Source: Chamaecyparis obtusa (taxonomy: Eukaryota > Streptophyta > Pinopsida > Cupressales > Cupressaceae). Taken from it: a stretch of 64,000 bases of DNA. The stretch lies in assembly GCA_027943335.1 (NCBI GenBank), contig BSBK01005652.1, forward strand, positions 1,308,001 through 1,372,000. The letters run 5' to 3'. The position numbers and the translations under genes are program-made. Shown here piece after piece: positions 11,204 to 22,728 of this stretch. Under the pieces are notes generated by a model. The model ran no database searches. It worked only from the letters and a program-made list of their open reading frames with translations, and had not been told where the DNA came from. Numbering within the stretch: position 1 is the stretch's first letter; every line of letters starts with the position of its first letter.

Positions 11204-13320
11204 ATGGTGGAAACTAGAGCTTCCTCACACAAGAAATAGGGAGAAGCACTCAACACTATACCTTTGACTACTCACAAGGGTCCAACTCTTGAGAAACTCT
11301 ACAATTCTAGTCTTTATGAAGATGACGGTCTTGGCAATTTTTGATTGAAAACCGATTACATACCCCCTCTATCAACTCACAAAGGTAATCAAGAAACTCC
11401 AACTCAATATATCCCAGGGAGTCCTAAAACTCTTAACATGTCTCGTGGAGGGACACAAGATGAGTCTCAAGGACATTACTCTCAACATGGTATAGATCTA
11501 GAACCCACACCTTCTAAAATTGCTCGATATCAAAATGATGATGTTTTCAAGAAAATGATGAGGTATTCCTGAAAGAAGATAGAGAAACATACATCCTAGA
11601 GTTAGCTCGTCAAGGGGCTAAACTTCCTCACAACTTTAATGTTGAAGATATCATTACACATGAGGAAGAAAATCAGATCACCGCTATGATGAAATAGATG
11701 CATGTCATGCAAGTCAAACTTAATAAACTTGAAAAAGAAAAGGAACCTAAAGATTTCTCCATGGAAGCTCTATCCCCTTTTCCATTTGATAAAGACTTGT
11801 GCATGCCACCATTCCCTAAAAGAGTGGAAATGCCTAAATATGATTAGTATGATGGAAACTCTGATCCTCAAGATCATGTCAGATAATTTTGTACTCAGTC
11901 TATGGAGTTCATGCATGAACCAACCTACCTAATGCATCTTTTACCTCGATCTTTGGGAGGGTCAGCCATTCATTGGTTCTCAAAAATACCTCATACTATC
12001 AAAACTTTTGAGGAGTTAATCAAACTATTCTATCAACAATACTCCTAAAATGTTCAACATCCGATCACTATGATCGATATCTACATTCTGAAACAGAACT
12101 CAGGAGAACCATTCTTGACTTTTCTCAAGAGATGGAGGAAGAAATTTTCTTTATATACTAGACCCATTCCAAAAACTGAGAAACTAGAAATCTTCATGAA
12201 TAATCTTGTTCTAGAAATCAACTACCCTTTACAAATGCAAAATCATACATCCTTTGACAATATGGTAGATAATGTGATCAAAATTAATAAAGTACTTGTG
12301 AAAAAAGGAGACATCACACTTCAAAAGGTCAAGTATGAATCTAGATCTAGTTCTAAGGACAAGAATAAAAATTGGAACAAGAATAAGGGCATTGTCATAG
12401 ATGGCGTTGTTGATAATATTTGTGCTCCATCCAAGGAACCCACTTTCAATCTCACTGTTGGCACCCAAGCCATCAAAGCCTTTGAAGCTAGAACATCTAA
12501 ATCTAACAAAAATTTATCTGATTATAGGCCTTGGGCTACAGATCCTAACCACAAATTCACTCCTCTTGGAGAATCCTTGGAATCTGCCATGAAAACTCTA
12601 TTTGCAAACAAAATCATCTACTTAGCTAGGATAAAAGTCTTTGATCCTGAACCTAAACCGAAATGATGGAGAGAGAACAATTTTTGTGACTTCCATCACA
12701 ATAAGGGTCATAAAACTAATTACTATGTTCTCTTGAAACACATCATACAAGACAAAATTGATAATGGAGAAATCGTAATTGACAATCATAAAAGCAATAA
12801 TGATCATATAGCATTCACAGAACCTTTTCCAAAACATAATCAAGGAGATTCATCTTCTCATCCTAACATAGGTGCTAAAGTCAATTACACCTACTCTAGA
12901 AATAATGTCATTATAAATATGGTTGAACCATACCTATCTGAGCATTGCAATGTCATCACTATTGTGCAAACAGATAGAGATAATCATTCAACAGATGCAG
13001 TTACTCAATCACAAGCTCAGGCACATCTACAAGGACAAATCCTGGATTCATCACTTTTCCCTAAGATGCCTTTCAATATTTCATCTCCTTCTAAACAGAA
13101 GGCTGCCTCTAAATCTTTGAATCCTAAAGCCACGAGGCCGACATCATACAGTACTATCCAACAACTCCAGCATACAAATGCAAAAATATCCATGTTTGAG
13201 TTGCTTCAGATATCTCCAACTCATAGAGCCATTCTAGAAAAAGCTCTACTTAGATCCAATGTTCCTGACAACCTTGATTTAGATAGATTTCATACTATGG
13301 TTGGTCATCTAACGTCTTAG
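11204..13320 (+). pseudogene. Tat-1 gag
   Basis: The ATG at 11204 opens MVETRASSHKK, as in Tat-2. The retrotransposon-gag core is seen at about 11940-12160 (GGSAIHWFSKIP, then FEELIKLFYQQYS and FLKRWRKKF). A Tat-type knuckle-like motif lies at about 12680-12730 (CDFHHNKGHKTN, with the final Cys now Tyr). The product is the RNA-binding capsid protein. Several stops interrupt it, for example near 11248, 11341, 11571, 12048 and 12663, plus frame changes. The gag/protease boundary is approximate. Confidence 0.85.
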
Positions 13321-14112
13321 TAGTATATCTCCTTTTCAGAAGAAGATGATAATTCCTTGAGTCATCCGCATAACCAGCCCTTTCATATTAAAGTCTTGAT
13401 CCAAAACCATCATGTCAAACGTGTGTTGATAGATGGAGGCACTGGTCTTAACATTTTTTATTACAGCTTGATCACACACTTGGGATTATCTAAAACTTCC
13501 ATTGATCCTAAGAAGAAGATAACTATCAAAGCATATGATGAGCAAGAAAGATCTTCCAAAGGAACTATTGTCTTACCTATCAGAACAGGACCTATTATTA
13601 GAGATACTACATGTCAAGTTATTGATCTACCTTTGTCTTACAATATTCTTCTATGGAGACCCTGGATACATGAAATGAAAGCTATTCCTTCCACATACCA
13701 TCAATGTGTGAAATTTCCTTATGAAGGAGTAGAGGTGACAATTCCAACTGATCTATATACAACTTGCAATACATTGAAAGAAAGTGTTGATAAACTTGTT
13801 GCTAATAATAGAGAATCTTCCACTAAGCAAACAAACATGGCGTCTACATCCAAGATGGAAGACATTGCTAAAGAGTTCCAAATTAAAGACAATGGTATGG
13901 GAAAATACACAATGGAACCTATTTTATCTCTCCAATCTCTCCCTTTGTCCCCAAAATCTTATGGACAACCATCTGACAGAGTGAAACCTACAGCTAAAGA
14001 ATCCCAAGTTATATTCAATGGAAGTTTTGTCAGAGAGCAAGTATCTAAAGAAGAGTTTGAGGAAGATGAAGTTGTGCTTGCATGGTTATACAAGGATGAG
14101 CCTCATTCTTAA
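13321..14112 (+). pseudogene. Tat-1 aspartic protease domain
   Basis: This is the retropepsin-like protease that would cut the polyprotein. The catalytic segment reads VLIDGGTGLNIF (about 13420-13456), the DGG variant seen in many Tat elements where other families have DSG/DTG. Downstream YNILLWRPWIHEMKAIPS (about 13640-13690) is the second conserved block, where LLGRPW is expected; the Gly is Trp here. The frame 13357-14112 is open, the longest intact piece of this pol. Confidence 0.85.
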
Positions 14113-15533
14113 TCAGTCCAGAAATGTGACTCTACTTCAAGACAAATTCCTCAAAAGTCATATGGACCAAGGGACAAATTGATCACAAAAATGGGATATA
14201 CTAGAAAAGGACCTCTAGGACTACAAGGTAAAGGTCTTCTATCACCTCTTGACCATCATGGTTGAACCAACAAGAATACAATAGGTCTAGAATATAAGAA
14301 GAATCCTTTCTATCTTAGCAAGAACTCCCCACATTTTATAGAACAAATTGAACCAAAGGAAGAAATAATACAATAGTTTGATAGTGATGATTCAGACACC
14401 ACTAAAGAGCTCATTCCTTATGAACGTTTTCCTAAAGAAATTAAAGACCTTGAAGTAGAGGATGATCCAATCAAAAGGAATAATGTAGTACAAACACAAT
14501 AACCTACTATAGAACAAGAGACAGTTGCCCCACAAGAACCAACTGATCTCAAAGGCAATCAAACAGACAAAGAAGAAGGTGGTAGCTATTCTAAGATAGA
14601 TTCTCATGAGTATGAATTCAAATCAGAATCTAAGAGTAACCCTTCTTGGGGTATTCATCCTAACTTTACTCATGTTCTTAATTTTCCTAGAGGCATAGAT
14701 GAGGAATCAAATGACTATGAATGGGGATCCACTCCATAAGAAGATGAACTTATTACAGAGAAACATGTTGATGTTATTCACCAATATGCATCTAAATCCA
14801 ACGTAAGTCTAGAGAAAAATAATGAAATTAACGAATCTGATCCACTGATGGCTGAAGAGGACTCCCACAATGACATTGAGCCTATTCATGAATTGAACGT
14901 CTTAAGTTATAATATCACCTTTGAACTTGAGAGTCAGGTTAGGACCAATGTTGACATATCCATATCCATAAACACTATCTCCCAATCCTTTCCCACTTTG
15001 ACTATCCAACATCCTGAACTTCTTGACCAAACCTCCACAAATCCAAGCCAAGGTATCTATACTTCTCCAAATGACTATGCCCTTGTTTGCTACCTCAATA
15101 GTGTTGAGCCTATGATGACTTCCATCAGTGAACCGAGTGTTAGCATGATGGATTTGGACATCAAGTATCTTAGTCAAAACAATAAGAATAAAAATAAAAA
15201 GAAAAGGAGTTCTGAGGGTGAAAACCACTTTGTGGCAGTCTCAGAACTACAAAAGTAAAATTAAAAGATGTATCCAAAGGTGAAAACCTCTCTAAGGCAC
15301 CTAAGGATGAGATATTTGATGTCCTTCTAAGTCATTTATAGGATAGATCTCCATTTCTAATTGAGCCCACTCAATCCATCAAATTGGGAACAACAGAAGA
15401 ACCACAGTTGATCCATGTAGCACAATCCTTATTAGAAGAAGAGATGCAAAAATTTACCACATTTCTAACAAAAAAGAAGATCAAATTTGCATAGAAATAT
15501 TTAGATAAGCCAGTCTTTGATCCTGACCTTATA
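14113..15533 (+). pseudogene. Tat-1 protease-RT linker, degenerate
   Basis: About 1.4 kb between protease and RT encodes a broken, acidic low-similarity stretch, open at 14848-15258 (AEEDSHNDIEPIHELN), with stops at several sites. Such a variable linker is usual in Tat polyproteins. No catalytic motif was seen. The end (about 15400-15533) approaches the RT with the frame VDPDLIMHHLPIAPWVKP-like text. Confidence 0.6.
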
Positions 15534-16809
15534 ATGCACCATTTACCTATAGCTCCATGGGTCAAACCTATTAAACAAAAATTGAGAAAGATGCATCCAT
15601 ATGTTGCACTCTTGGTCAAAGCTGAATTAGAGAAACTACTAAAATCTAGATTCATCTGTGTTATTGATTATGCTGAATGGATCTCAAATATTGTACCTGT
15701 ATTAAAACCTGACAAATCAATAAGAGTATGCACAGATTTCAGAGATGTGAACAAAGCATTCCCTAAGCATGATTTTCCACTACCTAACATTGATATGATA
15801 GTGGACATGACTGCACGATTCGAGATGTATTCTTTAATGGATGGTTTTTCTAGGTACAACCAAATAAAAATTTCTCAGAGGATTAGGAGAAAAATGCTTT
15901 CAGATGTGCATGGGGTACCTTCTATTGGAATGTCATCCCATTTGGGCTTAAAAATGTTGGTGCTACATATCAAAGAGCCATGACATCTATCTTTCATGAC
16001 ATGATGCATCTAGCTATGGAGGATTATATTGATGATACTTTAGAAAAATCTATGATAAGATCTAAACATCTAAATGATTTGAGCAAGATACTAGACAAAA
16101 TGGAAAAATTTAGTCGTAGACTGAACCCTAAGAAGTGTGCTTTTGGTGTAACTTTTGGTAAGCTTGTAGGATACATTGTTTCAAAGAAAGGCATTGAGGT
16201 TGATCCTGCTAAAGTAAAAGCTATCATGAAGATGCAACCTCCCAAGAATATTAGTAAATGAGAACATTACAAGGGATATTATAATCTAGTAGATGCTTCA
16301 TATCTCAGTTAGTTGACATATCACAGCCTTTCACGAAAAAATTACATAAAGGTGTGACTTTTGAATGGAATGAGGAATGTGAAAAGAACTTTAATCATAT
16401 CAAGAAATATCTATCAAATCCTCCCATTTTGATACCTCCTATACAAGGGAAGCCATTGATCTTATATGTCTCCACCACAGATACATCACTAGGGGCATTA
16501 CTAGCACAACTTGATGAAAACAAAATGGAAAGAGCTATATATTATATCAGCAGAACATTGGTAGCACATGAGAAGAACTATTTAATGATTGAGAAAGCTT
16601 ATCTAGCTGTGATCTTTACATCATAGAAACTAAGACATTACATGTTGGCTCACACCACCCAATTGGTAGCTAAGATAGATCCATTGAAATACTTATTGAG
16701 AAAAGCTGCCCTCACAGGTAGATTGGCTAAATGGGTCATGCTCTTAAGTGAATTTGGCATTGAATATGTTGAAATAAAATCTATAAAAGGATAGGTAATT
16801 ATTGATCAA
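15534..16809 (+). pseudogene. Tat-1 reverse transcriptase and first RNase H
   Basis: RT copies element RNA into DNA and RNase H degrades the template. Visible RT blocks are WISNIVPVLKPDKSIRVCTD and FRDVNKAFPKHDFPLP (about 15675-15785), YSLMDGFSRYNQIKI, and catalytic YIDD at 16025-16036. A frameshift lies near 15930-15950, where the text slips before GLKNVGATYQRAM. The RNase H region (16354-16800) shows FEWNEECEKNF, then LYVSTTDTSLGALLAQ and ISRTLVAHEKNY. Stops at about 16259, 16624 and 16793 disable it. Confidence 0.9.
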
Positions 16810-17480
16810 TTGGCTGATGCAGCTTTTTCTTATGATATTCCTATGCAAATGGAATTTCCAAATTCCTCTATCATGAATCTTTCTTCTAGAGCATGGAGGC
16901 TATTTTTTGAGGGCTCCTATACACGGAATGGATCAGGAGCAGGAATATTGTTCATCACTCCTCAAGGATACTCAATCCCTAAAGCATTCAGAATCAAGTT
17001 TAGTTTAAGAAACAATATTATTGAATATGAAGCCCTTCTTAATGGTATGAAAATAGAAATTGAGTGGAGAGTGACAGAGTTACACATTCATGGAGACTCA
17101 CAACTTGTAATACACCAAGTCAATGATGTGTATCAAATGAAATATGGAAAGTTGATCCCACACAAAAGAATGGTAGATGATCTATAGAAGTATTTCATAA
17201 CTATCACCTTTGAGAAAATACCTATAATAGAGAATAAGGCTTCCGATGTAATGGAAACACTATATACTTTATTACAGCAGCCTGAATATGAGCTATGCTA
17301 TGAGTTCCTAGTGGCAACACTATCTTATTCTGCATATGATTCCCCTAAAACCTGCATGATTTGCACTATTGTAGGTCATGATTCATCCTACTATAAAAAC
17401 CTATTCTCCTATCTCAAAGACCAAATCATTCTCAATACCTTTAACCACCATGAAAAGAGATACCTTATTCGCAATGCCTC
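16810..17480 (+). pseudogene. Tat-1 second (archaeal-type) RNase H domain
   Basis: After the first RNase H the frame gives WRLFFEGSYTRNGSGAG (from 16894), then NNIIEYEALLNGM and GDSQLVIHQV (about 17095). This is the additional RNase H that distinguishes Tat-lineage Gypsy elements from chromoviruses and Athila. The first Asp of the D-E-D-D set (usually FDGS) reads FEGS. A stop at 17185-17187 breaks the frame; a linker to integrase follows (17251-17484). Confidence 0.88.
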
Positions 17481-18642
17481 CTGATATGTTATCATTGGTC
17501 ACGATCTGTACAAACAAGGTCTAGATGGTACGCTACTTAGATATTTAGAATGGAAAGAGTATCAACATGCATTAGAGTAAGTCCATGATGGTATTTGTGG
17601 GTCACACTCAAATGGTTTAACACTAGCCCAAAAAATTATTACGGCTAGGTACTATTGGCAGTAAATGGAGAAAGAGGCTATCAAGTTTGCTAAGAACTGT
17701 CAAAAGTGCCAAGTGCGTAACAACTTAATTCATGCTCCTGGGAGAGATCTAATTCCCTTCACTAAAAATTGGCCTTTTCACCAATGGGAATTTGATCTTA
17801 TAGGACCCATACATCCTCATTCTTCTAATGGGCATACCCACATTATTACAGCTATAGATTATTTCACAAAATGGGTAGAAGCAGTCCCTTTAACACAAGC
17901 AACTGGTAAGAAAATATCTATGTTCATCTTGAACTACATCATATGCCGGCATGTTATTCCACATTCTATAGTCAAATAATGGTGGACAATTCAAGAACAA
18001 AGACTTAGATGATCTATGTGCTAAATTAAAGATTACACAACATTGGTCATCTATCTACTATCCTCAAGGGAATGGACAAGCAGAGGCTTCTAATAAGAAT
18101 CTATTGAAAATATTGTTTGTATAGTTAATAAAATAGGAAGAGACTGGCATCTCATGATCAATCTAGCTCTCTAGGCCTACAGAACAAGTATCAGAATGCC
18201 CACTAGGGCTACACCATTCACTTTAGTTTATGGGTCTGAAGTGGTACTACCTATTAAGGTTGAAATCCCATAACTAAGAATCAAAATGCATGGTCTAGTA
18301 ACTGATGATGACTATAGAGTGACTAGGTTACAAGAACTTGAACTACTAGATGAGCGTAGACAAGCAGCATATGATCATCTCAGAGTCTATCAAAAAAGAA
18401 TGTTTAGAGCCTACAACAAGAAAGTCAAACACAGAGAATTTTAGGTTGGCGATCTAGTCTTGAGAGAGAATCCTAAAAATCAATCACATAGATAACACAA
18501 GGGGAAGTTTGAACCCAACTGGCTAGGTCCCTTTGTTATCACTGCTACTTTTGGCTCTGGTGCCTATCAACTCTCAATGACTGAAGGAGAATAGCTCCAA
18601 GAACTAATCAACATTCTCCATCTGAATAAATTCTATGCCTAA
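17481..18642 (+). pseudogene. Tat-1 integrase
   Basis: It would insert the cDNA into the genome. The HHCC zinc part is seen from about 17581 (VHDGICGSH, then CQKCQV at about 17700). The core starts WEFDLIGPIHP (about 17788) with TAIDYFTKWVEA. A frameshift lies near 17975, after which NNGGQFKNKDLDDLC follows; the catalytic Asp of DNGGQF appears as Asn. The C-terminal GPY/F-like motif WLGPFVI...GAYQL is at about 18518-18575. The frame ends ...NKFYA with TAA at 18640-18642. Several more stops occur. Confidence 0.88.
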
Positions 18643-18734
18643 GGTATTTAGTATTAAAAAATGTCCTGAAAAAACTATAAAAATTAGAAAAAGCCCTAAA
18701 AAAATGATCATCCTGGTGAAAACCTAGCAATAGG
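18643..18734 (+). repeat. Tat-1 post-pol repeat region, left part
   Basis: Short direct repeats of the type CCTTGGTGAAAACCTGG(A)AATAGGCAC begin here and continue at 26452-26844, on the other side of Copia B. The insertion point ATAGG lies inside one repeat unit. No coding potential was seen. Confidence 0.75.
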
Positions 18735-20047
18735 TGTTGGAGATTTGCTAGTAGGCCAGTACTGACTATATGTTTGTCATTGATGACAACATATAGAAAG
18801 TAGCATGCATGGAAGTCTTATGCAGTAAGCTTTCAATATATGTAGCATGGACATGCTATCAATATGATATCATGGGCATAGAGTTTAACTGATAGTACAA
18901 ACAGTTATATAGCAATTGTTGTCACCAGTGTTCCTGTCAGAGCTACAAACAGTTTTCTATGTATGGTTGTTTGTATAGTTATCATGGAGCCTTGCGCACT
19001 TGGATTTATGTTGAAGACATGTTAGTGATGTTTCATTTATGGATGCATAGTCTGTTGATGAGTAGAAGTGAATTTATGTAGTCTCTATTTGCCAGCAAGC
19101 AGTTTCCTATGTTTATTCAGAAGAGTTGACAGAGATTTTATTGGTTATGTAGTTACACCTATCCTATGGGTATGCACCCTTTGATATAAGCTTAGAGGAG
19201 AGTTATTGATGTTTGGTTAAGAGCACATGAGTTAATTTAGATTATAGAGAAAGTTCCAATTATTTTGGTAGAGCTGACAGTGTGTAGCGTGCGTCAACAA
19301 TTATCTTATTGTACAGGTCCCATAATGTCTTGCGTGCATAATAGAGCTGACAGAATGTTTGTTGGAGTTTTTTATGGTTTCTCTAATATGATTTCAAGGT
19401 GGTTCTAATAGGCTAACTTGATTATATCATTTGGAGGAAAGATATTTATAGGTAGTCATTTGTGATTTCTGAAGTGTGGTTAATAGTTGATTAAGCTGAG
19501 CTAAGCTGAGTGTGAGAAGTGTTGAGCCATTAGAAGAAGGTCTATGTGACCTATTAAAGTACTTGTGCTATTCATTGGAACTGATCTAGATAGAAGGTCA
19601 AAGTGCACTTCACAAAGATCCAGATATAGTGTGTATCTGTTATTCAGAACATTGTAGCCTTGGCCCATTTGAGTAGTGAGCTCTCAGACAGTGTGTCCTC
19701 TCCCCTAATAGGGACAATTGTAAAAGACTCCTAATAGGGTCCAACCCTTGACCAGGTCTACTATACTAAATATATTTTAAAGAAACTCCTAACATTGTTA
19801 AGGATCTTCTAACAAGGATCATAATACTCTAGTGCAAAATATTAGTGGGTGTCAATTTCCAGCAGGGCTTCTACCTATTTAGGTTTCCCCGTAACCAAAA
19901 GAGTGGTGTTATGTTCTTGTGTTCTTTAATTATGTTTATGCTTTATTTTTAAGTATACTTAATTGGATAAATAATTGAATCTTGTAGATAACTAATTCAC
20001 CCCCCCCCCCCCCCCCTCTCAGTTATCTCTTGGGACTATTCCTAACA
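18735..20047 (+). repeat. Copia B 5' LTR
   Basis: It starts TGTTGGAGATTTG and ends GGGACTATTCCTAACA; 1313 bp. It has a 17-base C-tract at 20000-20016, about 45 bp before the end, and short CCTAATAGGG/CTAACAAGG repeats at about 19700-19820. Confidence 0.93.
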
Positions 20048-20049
20048 AT

Positions 20050-20061
20050 TGGTATCAGAGC
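20050..20061 (+). promoter_or_regulatory. Copia B primer-binding site
   Basis: TGGTATCAGAGC, the perfect plant Copia site complementary to initiator tRNA-Met, starting two bases after the LTR. Confidence 0.92.
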
Positions 20062-20104
20062 CAAGTGCCTCAGAGAGAAATTTTTACAGCTTGAGGTTGA
20101 TCAC

Positions 20105-21150
20105 ATGGTGTACTTTAGGAAATAATATCCTATGTTTGATGGAGAGAATTATTTTGATTGGAAGAACAAGATGGTGACCCATTTGCAGTGCATTGCTTTT
20201 GAAGTTTTTAATGTAACTATCAAAGAAGCCAAGATTCCTACTTTAGAAGACGTTGCAAAAGATGATGCTACTGACACACAAAAGGAATTGTTTCATCAAA
20301 ATTCTATTGCTAAAGAAGCCCTTATTAGCACCCTATCTGATGGTGAATTTTTAGAAGTAAAAAATATAGATACAGCCCACAAAATATGGAAACACCTAGA
20401 AGACATATTTGAAGGAGACAAACAAGAAAAGGATGCATGTAAAAAGACATGGAAGAAAAGGTACAATGCCTTAGAGATTTTGTGTAAGGAAAACATCAAA
20501 GCTTATAATCAGAGGATAAATGAAGCGGTTGTTGGAATCAAAAATAATGCTGGAGAGATTTCAGAGGAGGACATCATGGACAAGTTGATGACTACTCTCA
20601 CTCCTGAATATGAAAGAAATATCAACATCCTTGATGAGACCATGCAGCTTACATATAATTTCAAGAGACAGTCTTTGATCAGAAAACTCTCAACTTTTGA
20701 GATCTCAAGATTGAAGACAGAACCAAAGAGTGAAACAGCCTTCAAAGCAACAGTTCATGCTAAGAAATCTACAAACACTTCTTGTAATTTTGATGATGAT
20801 GATGAAGAGAAAACTCTAGAGGATTTCATTGCTATAATTTCTAAAAGAGAAAAGAAAGGAAAAGGAAAATATGAAGTTCAATTACCATTTAAGTGCTTTT
20901 CATGTAATAAGATAGGTCACTTTGCATCTAAGTGTCCTACTAGAGCTAGAAAGTTCAAAAAGGATTACAAGCCTAAGTATTCTAAGGAATGCTACTATGC
21001 TAGAGATGGAGTTTCAGATAAAGAATATGGTGAAGAAGAAATTGGATTCATTTCTATTGTAGACAAAATGAATAATAAGATAGCTCGTGAAGATAAGAAA
21101 GAGAATCAAGAACTTGCATTGATTTCACAAGCTGACACAAGGACAGACTA
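20105..21150 (+). pseudogene. Copia B gag
   Basis: The start ATG at 20105 aligns with Copia A's MAFFRK. Residues 20132-21151 are open. It includes the gag helical domain (HKIWKHLEDIFEGD) and a CCHC zinc knuckle CFSCNKIGHFASKC at about 20892-20933, which binds RNA. An early in-frame stop (RK, TAA at about 20123) and the TAG at 21149-21151 where Trp is expected interrupt the gag-pol frame. Confidence 0.92.
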
Positions 21151-22728
21151 GATTATAGACAATGGTTGTTCACATCACATGACAGGTGATAAAGGTAGGT
21201 TTGTTCATTTGGACAAATACAATAGAGGTATGGTCATATTTGGAGACAACACTCCTAAACCAATAGTTAGTAGAGCAGCCATCACTTTGGATGGAAAGAA
21301 TAGTACTGATGATGTTCTTTATGTTGATGGTTTGAAACATAACCTTCTCAGTGTCAGATAGTTACTTGGAAAAGGGTATCAGTTGGAGTTCAAAGATGAA
21401 AAATGCATCATTAACAACAAAGATGGTGTTATGATTGCATTAGGCTCAAAGAAAGAGGTAATATTTTTCAACTCAATTCAGAAGAAAGTTGTTTTGTTGC
21501 TAAAGTTGATGACAGTTGGTTGTGGCATAAAAGACTATGTCATATTGTTAAAATGGAAAATCAAATTCGAGCTAGGAACATATTAATCCAAATGAGTTAG
21601 GAAAGAGGAAGATTATCATGAATTAAACTAATCCTTAGAGCATACACCAAAAATAAACAACAAAGGAGACAAGAAGTTTTTAAGGGAGAAAAGCGTAAAA
21701 AAAACCCCGTGAATTATGAATGGGCAAAATAGCCAAAAAGAGAGAGAGAGCTTTAGCTCATACAATATTTTAGAAGAATGAGAGAGAGAATAGAGAAGAA
21801 GTGTTGTTGAGTGTGTGGAGAGATATCTCTATAAGTAGAGATGAGAGAAGGAGTTCAAAATGTAACTCCCATGAGAATGAATGCCACCATTCATAAGTGT
21901 GTGAGGCCAAGTGTGAGATTCCTCATAAGGAGGAATAAACTAAATTACAAAATTATAATAAATATTTGTCCTCACATATTCCACTAGAGGATGAAATAGA
22001 ATGTAGTGGAAAGAAGACAAAGAAGAAGTATAATAGGATACCTTGGCTTATATCCTAATATATTACAACAAGAAAAGAAAAAAAGTCTAGCCTTGGTTTA
22101 TAAATACACCAAGGAAAGATTACAAATTCTAACACATATCAATTTTGATAACATAGTGAAAATAAGCAATGTAAAGGCAGTAAGAGATCTTCCTAGCATA
22201 GCAAAGCCAGTTGATATTATATGCAAGGAATGTGTGATGGGAAAGCATGTGAGAAATTCATTCAGGAGCAAGTAGAATTTAGTAGAGAACAAGTTGGATC
22301 TGATTCATACAAACCTGTGTGGTCCAAATCAAACAAGATCATACTATGGTGAAAGGTATTTAATTTTTTTTTTTGATGATTATACTAGAATGATGTGGGT
22401 TCCGTTCTTGAAAGATAAGTGAGATTCTTTTGAGAAGTTCAAAATATTAAAAGCTAAGGTTGAGAATGAATCTGGACTAAAGATAAAATGTTTGAGATTA
22501 GATAGAGGAGGAGAATTCACCTCTGACAGATTCTATGAGTACTATGAAGAACATGGCATAAAGAGATAGTTAAGCGCACCTACAACCCCTTAGTAGAATG
22601 GAATTGTAGAGAGAAGGAATAGGATCATCCTTGATACAACACGCACCATTATCATAGAAGGAAAAGTTTCACACACCTATTGGAGAGATGAGGTCAACAC
22701 AACAGTCTATACCATCGATAGAATTCAA
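21151..22728 (+). pseudogene. Copia B protease and integrase, interrupted by a solo LTR
   Basis: Copia protease motif IIDNGCSHHMTG (about 21155) has Asn where DSG is expected. GAG-pre-integrase text GCGIKDY is cut at 21546 by a 589-bp insert and resumes at 22140 with NFDNIVKI. Integrase core pieces follow: LIHTNLCGP (catalytic Asp now Asn), FFDDYTRMMWVPF, RGGEFTSDRF, and the C-terminal side NGIVERRNR preceded by two consecutive TAG codons where Gln-Gln is usual. Stops at about 21359, 22273, 22421, 22567 and 22593. Confidence 0.9.
21546..22134. mobile_element. Solo LTR (589 bp) inside Copia B integrase
   Basis: It starts TGTTAAAATGG and ends AATTCTAACA, with the duplication CATAT at 21541-21545 and 22135-22139. 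Excision restores the Copia frame ...RLCH-NFDN. There is a TATAAATA-like box at about 22100. No internal domain was seen. A solo LTR or a small TRIM-like element is possible; the first is more likely because no internal repeat pair was seen. Confidence 0.85.
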
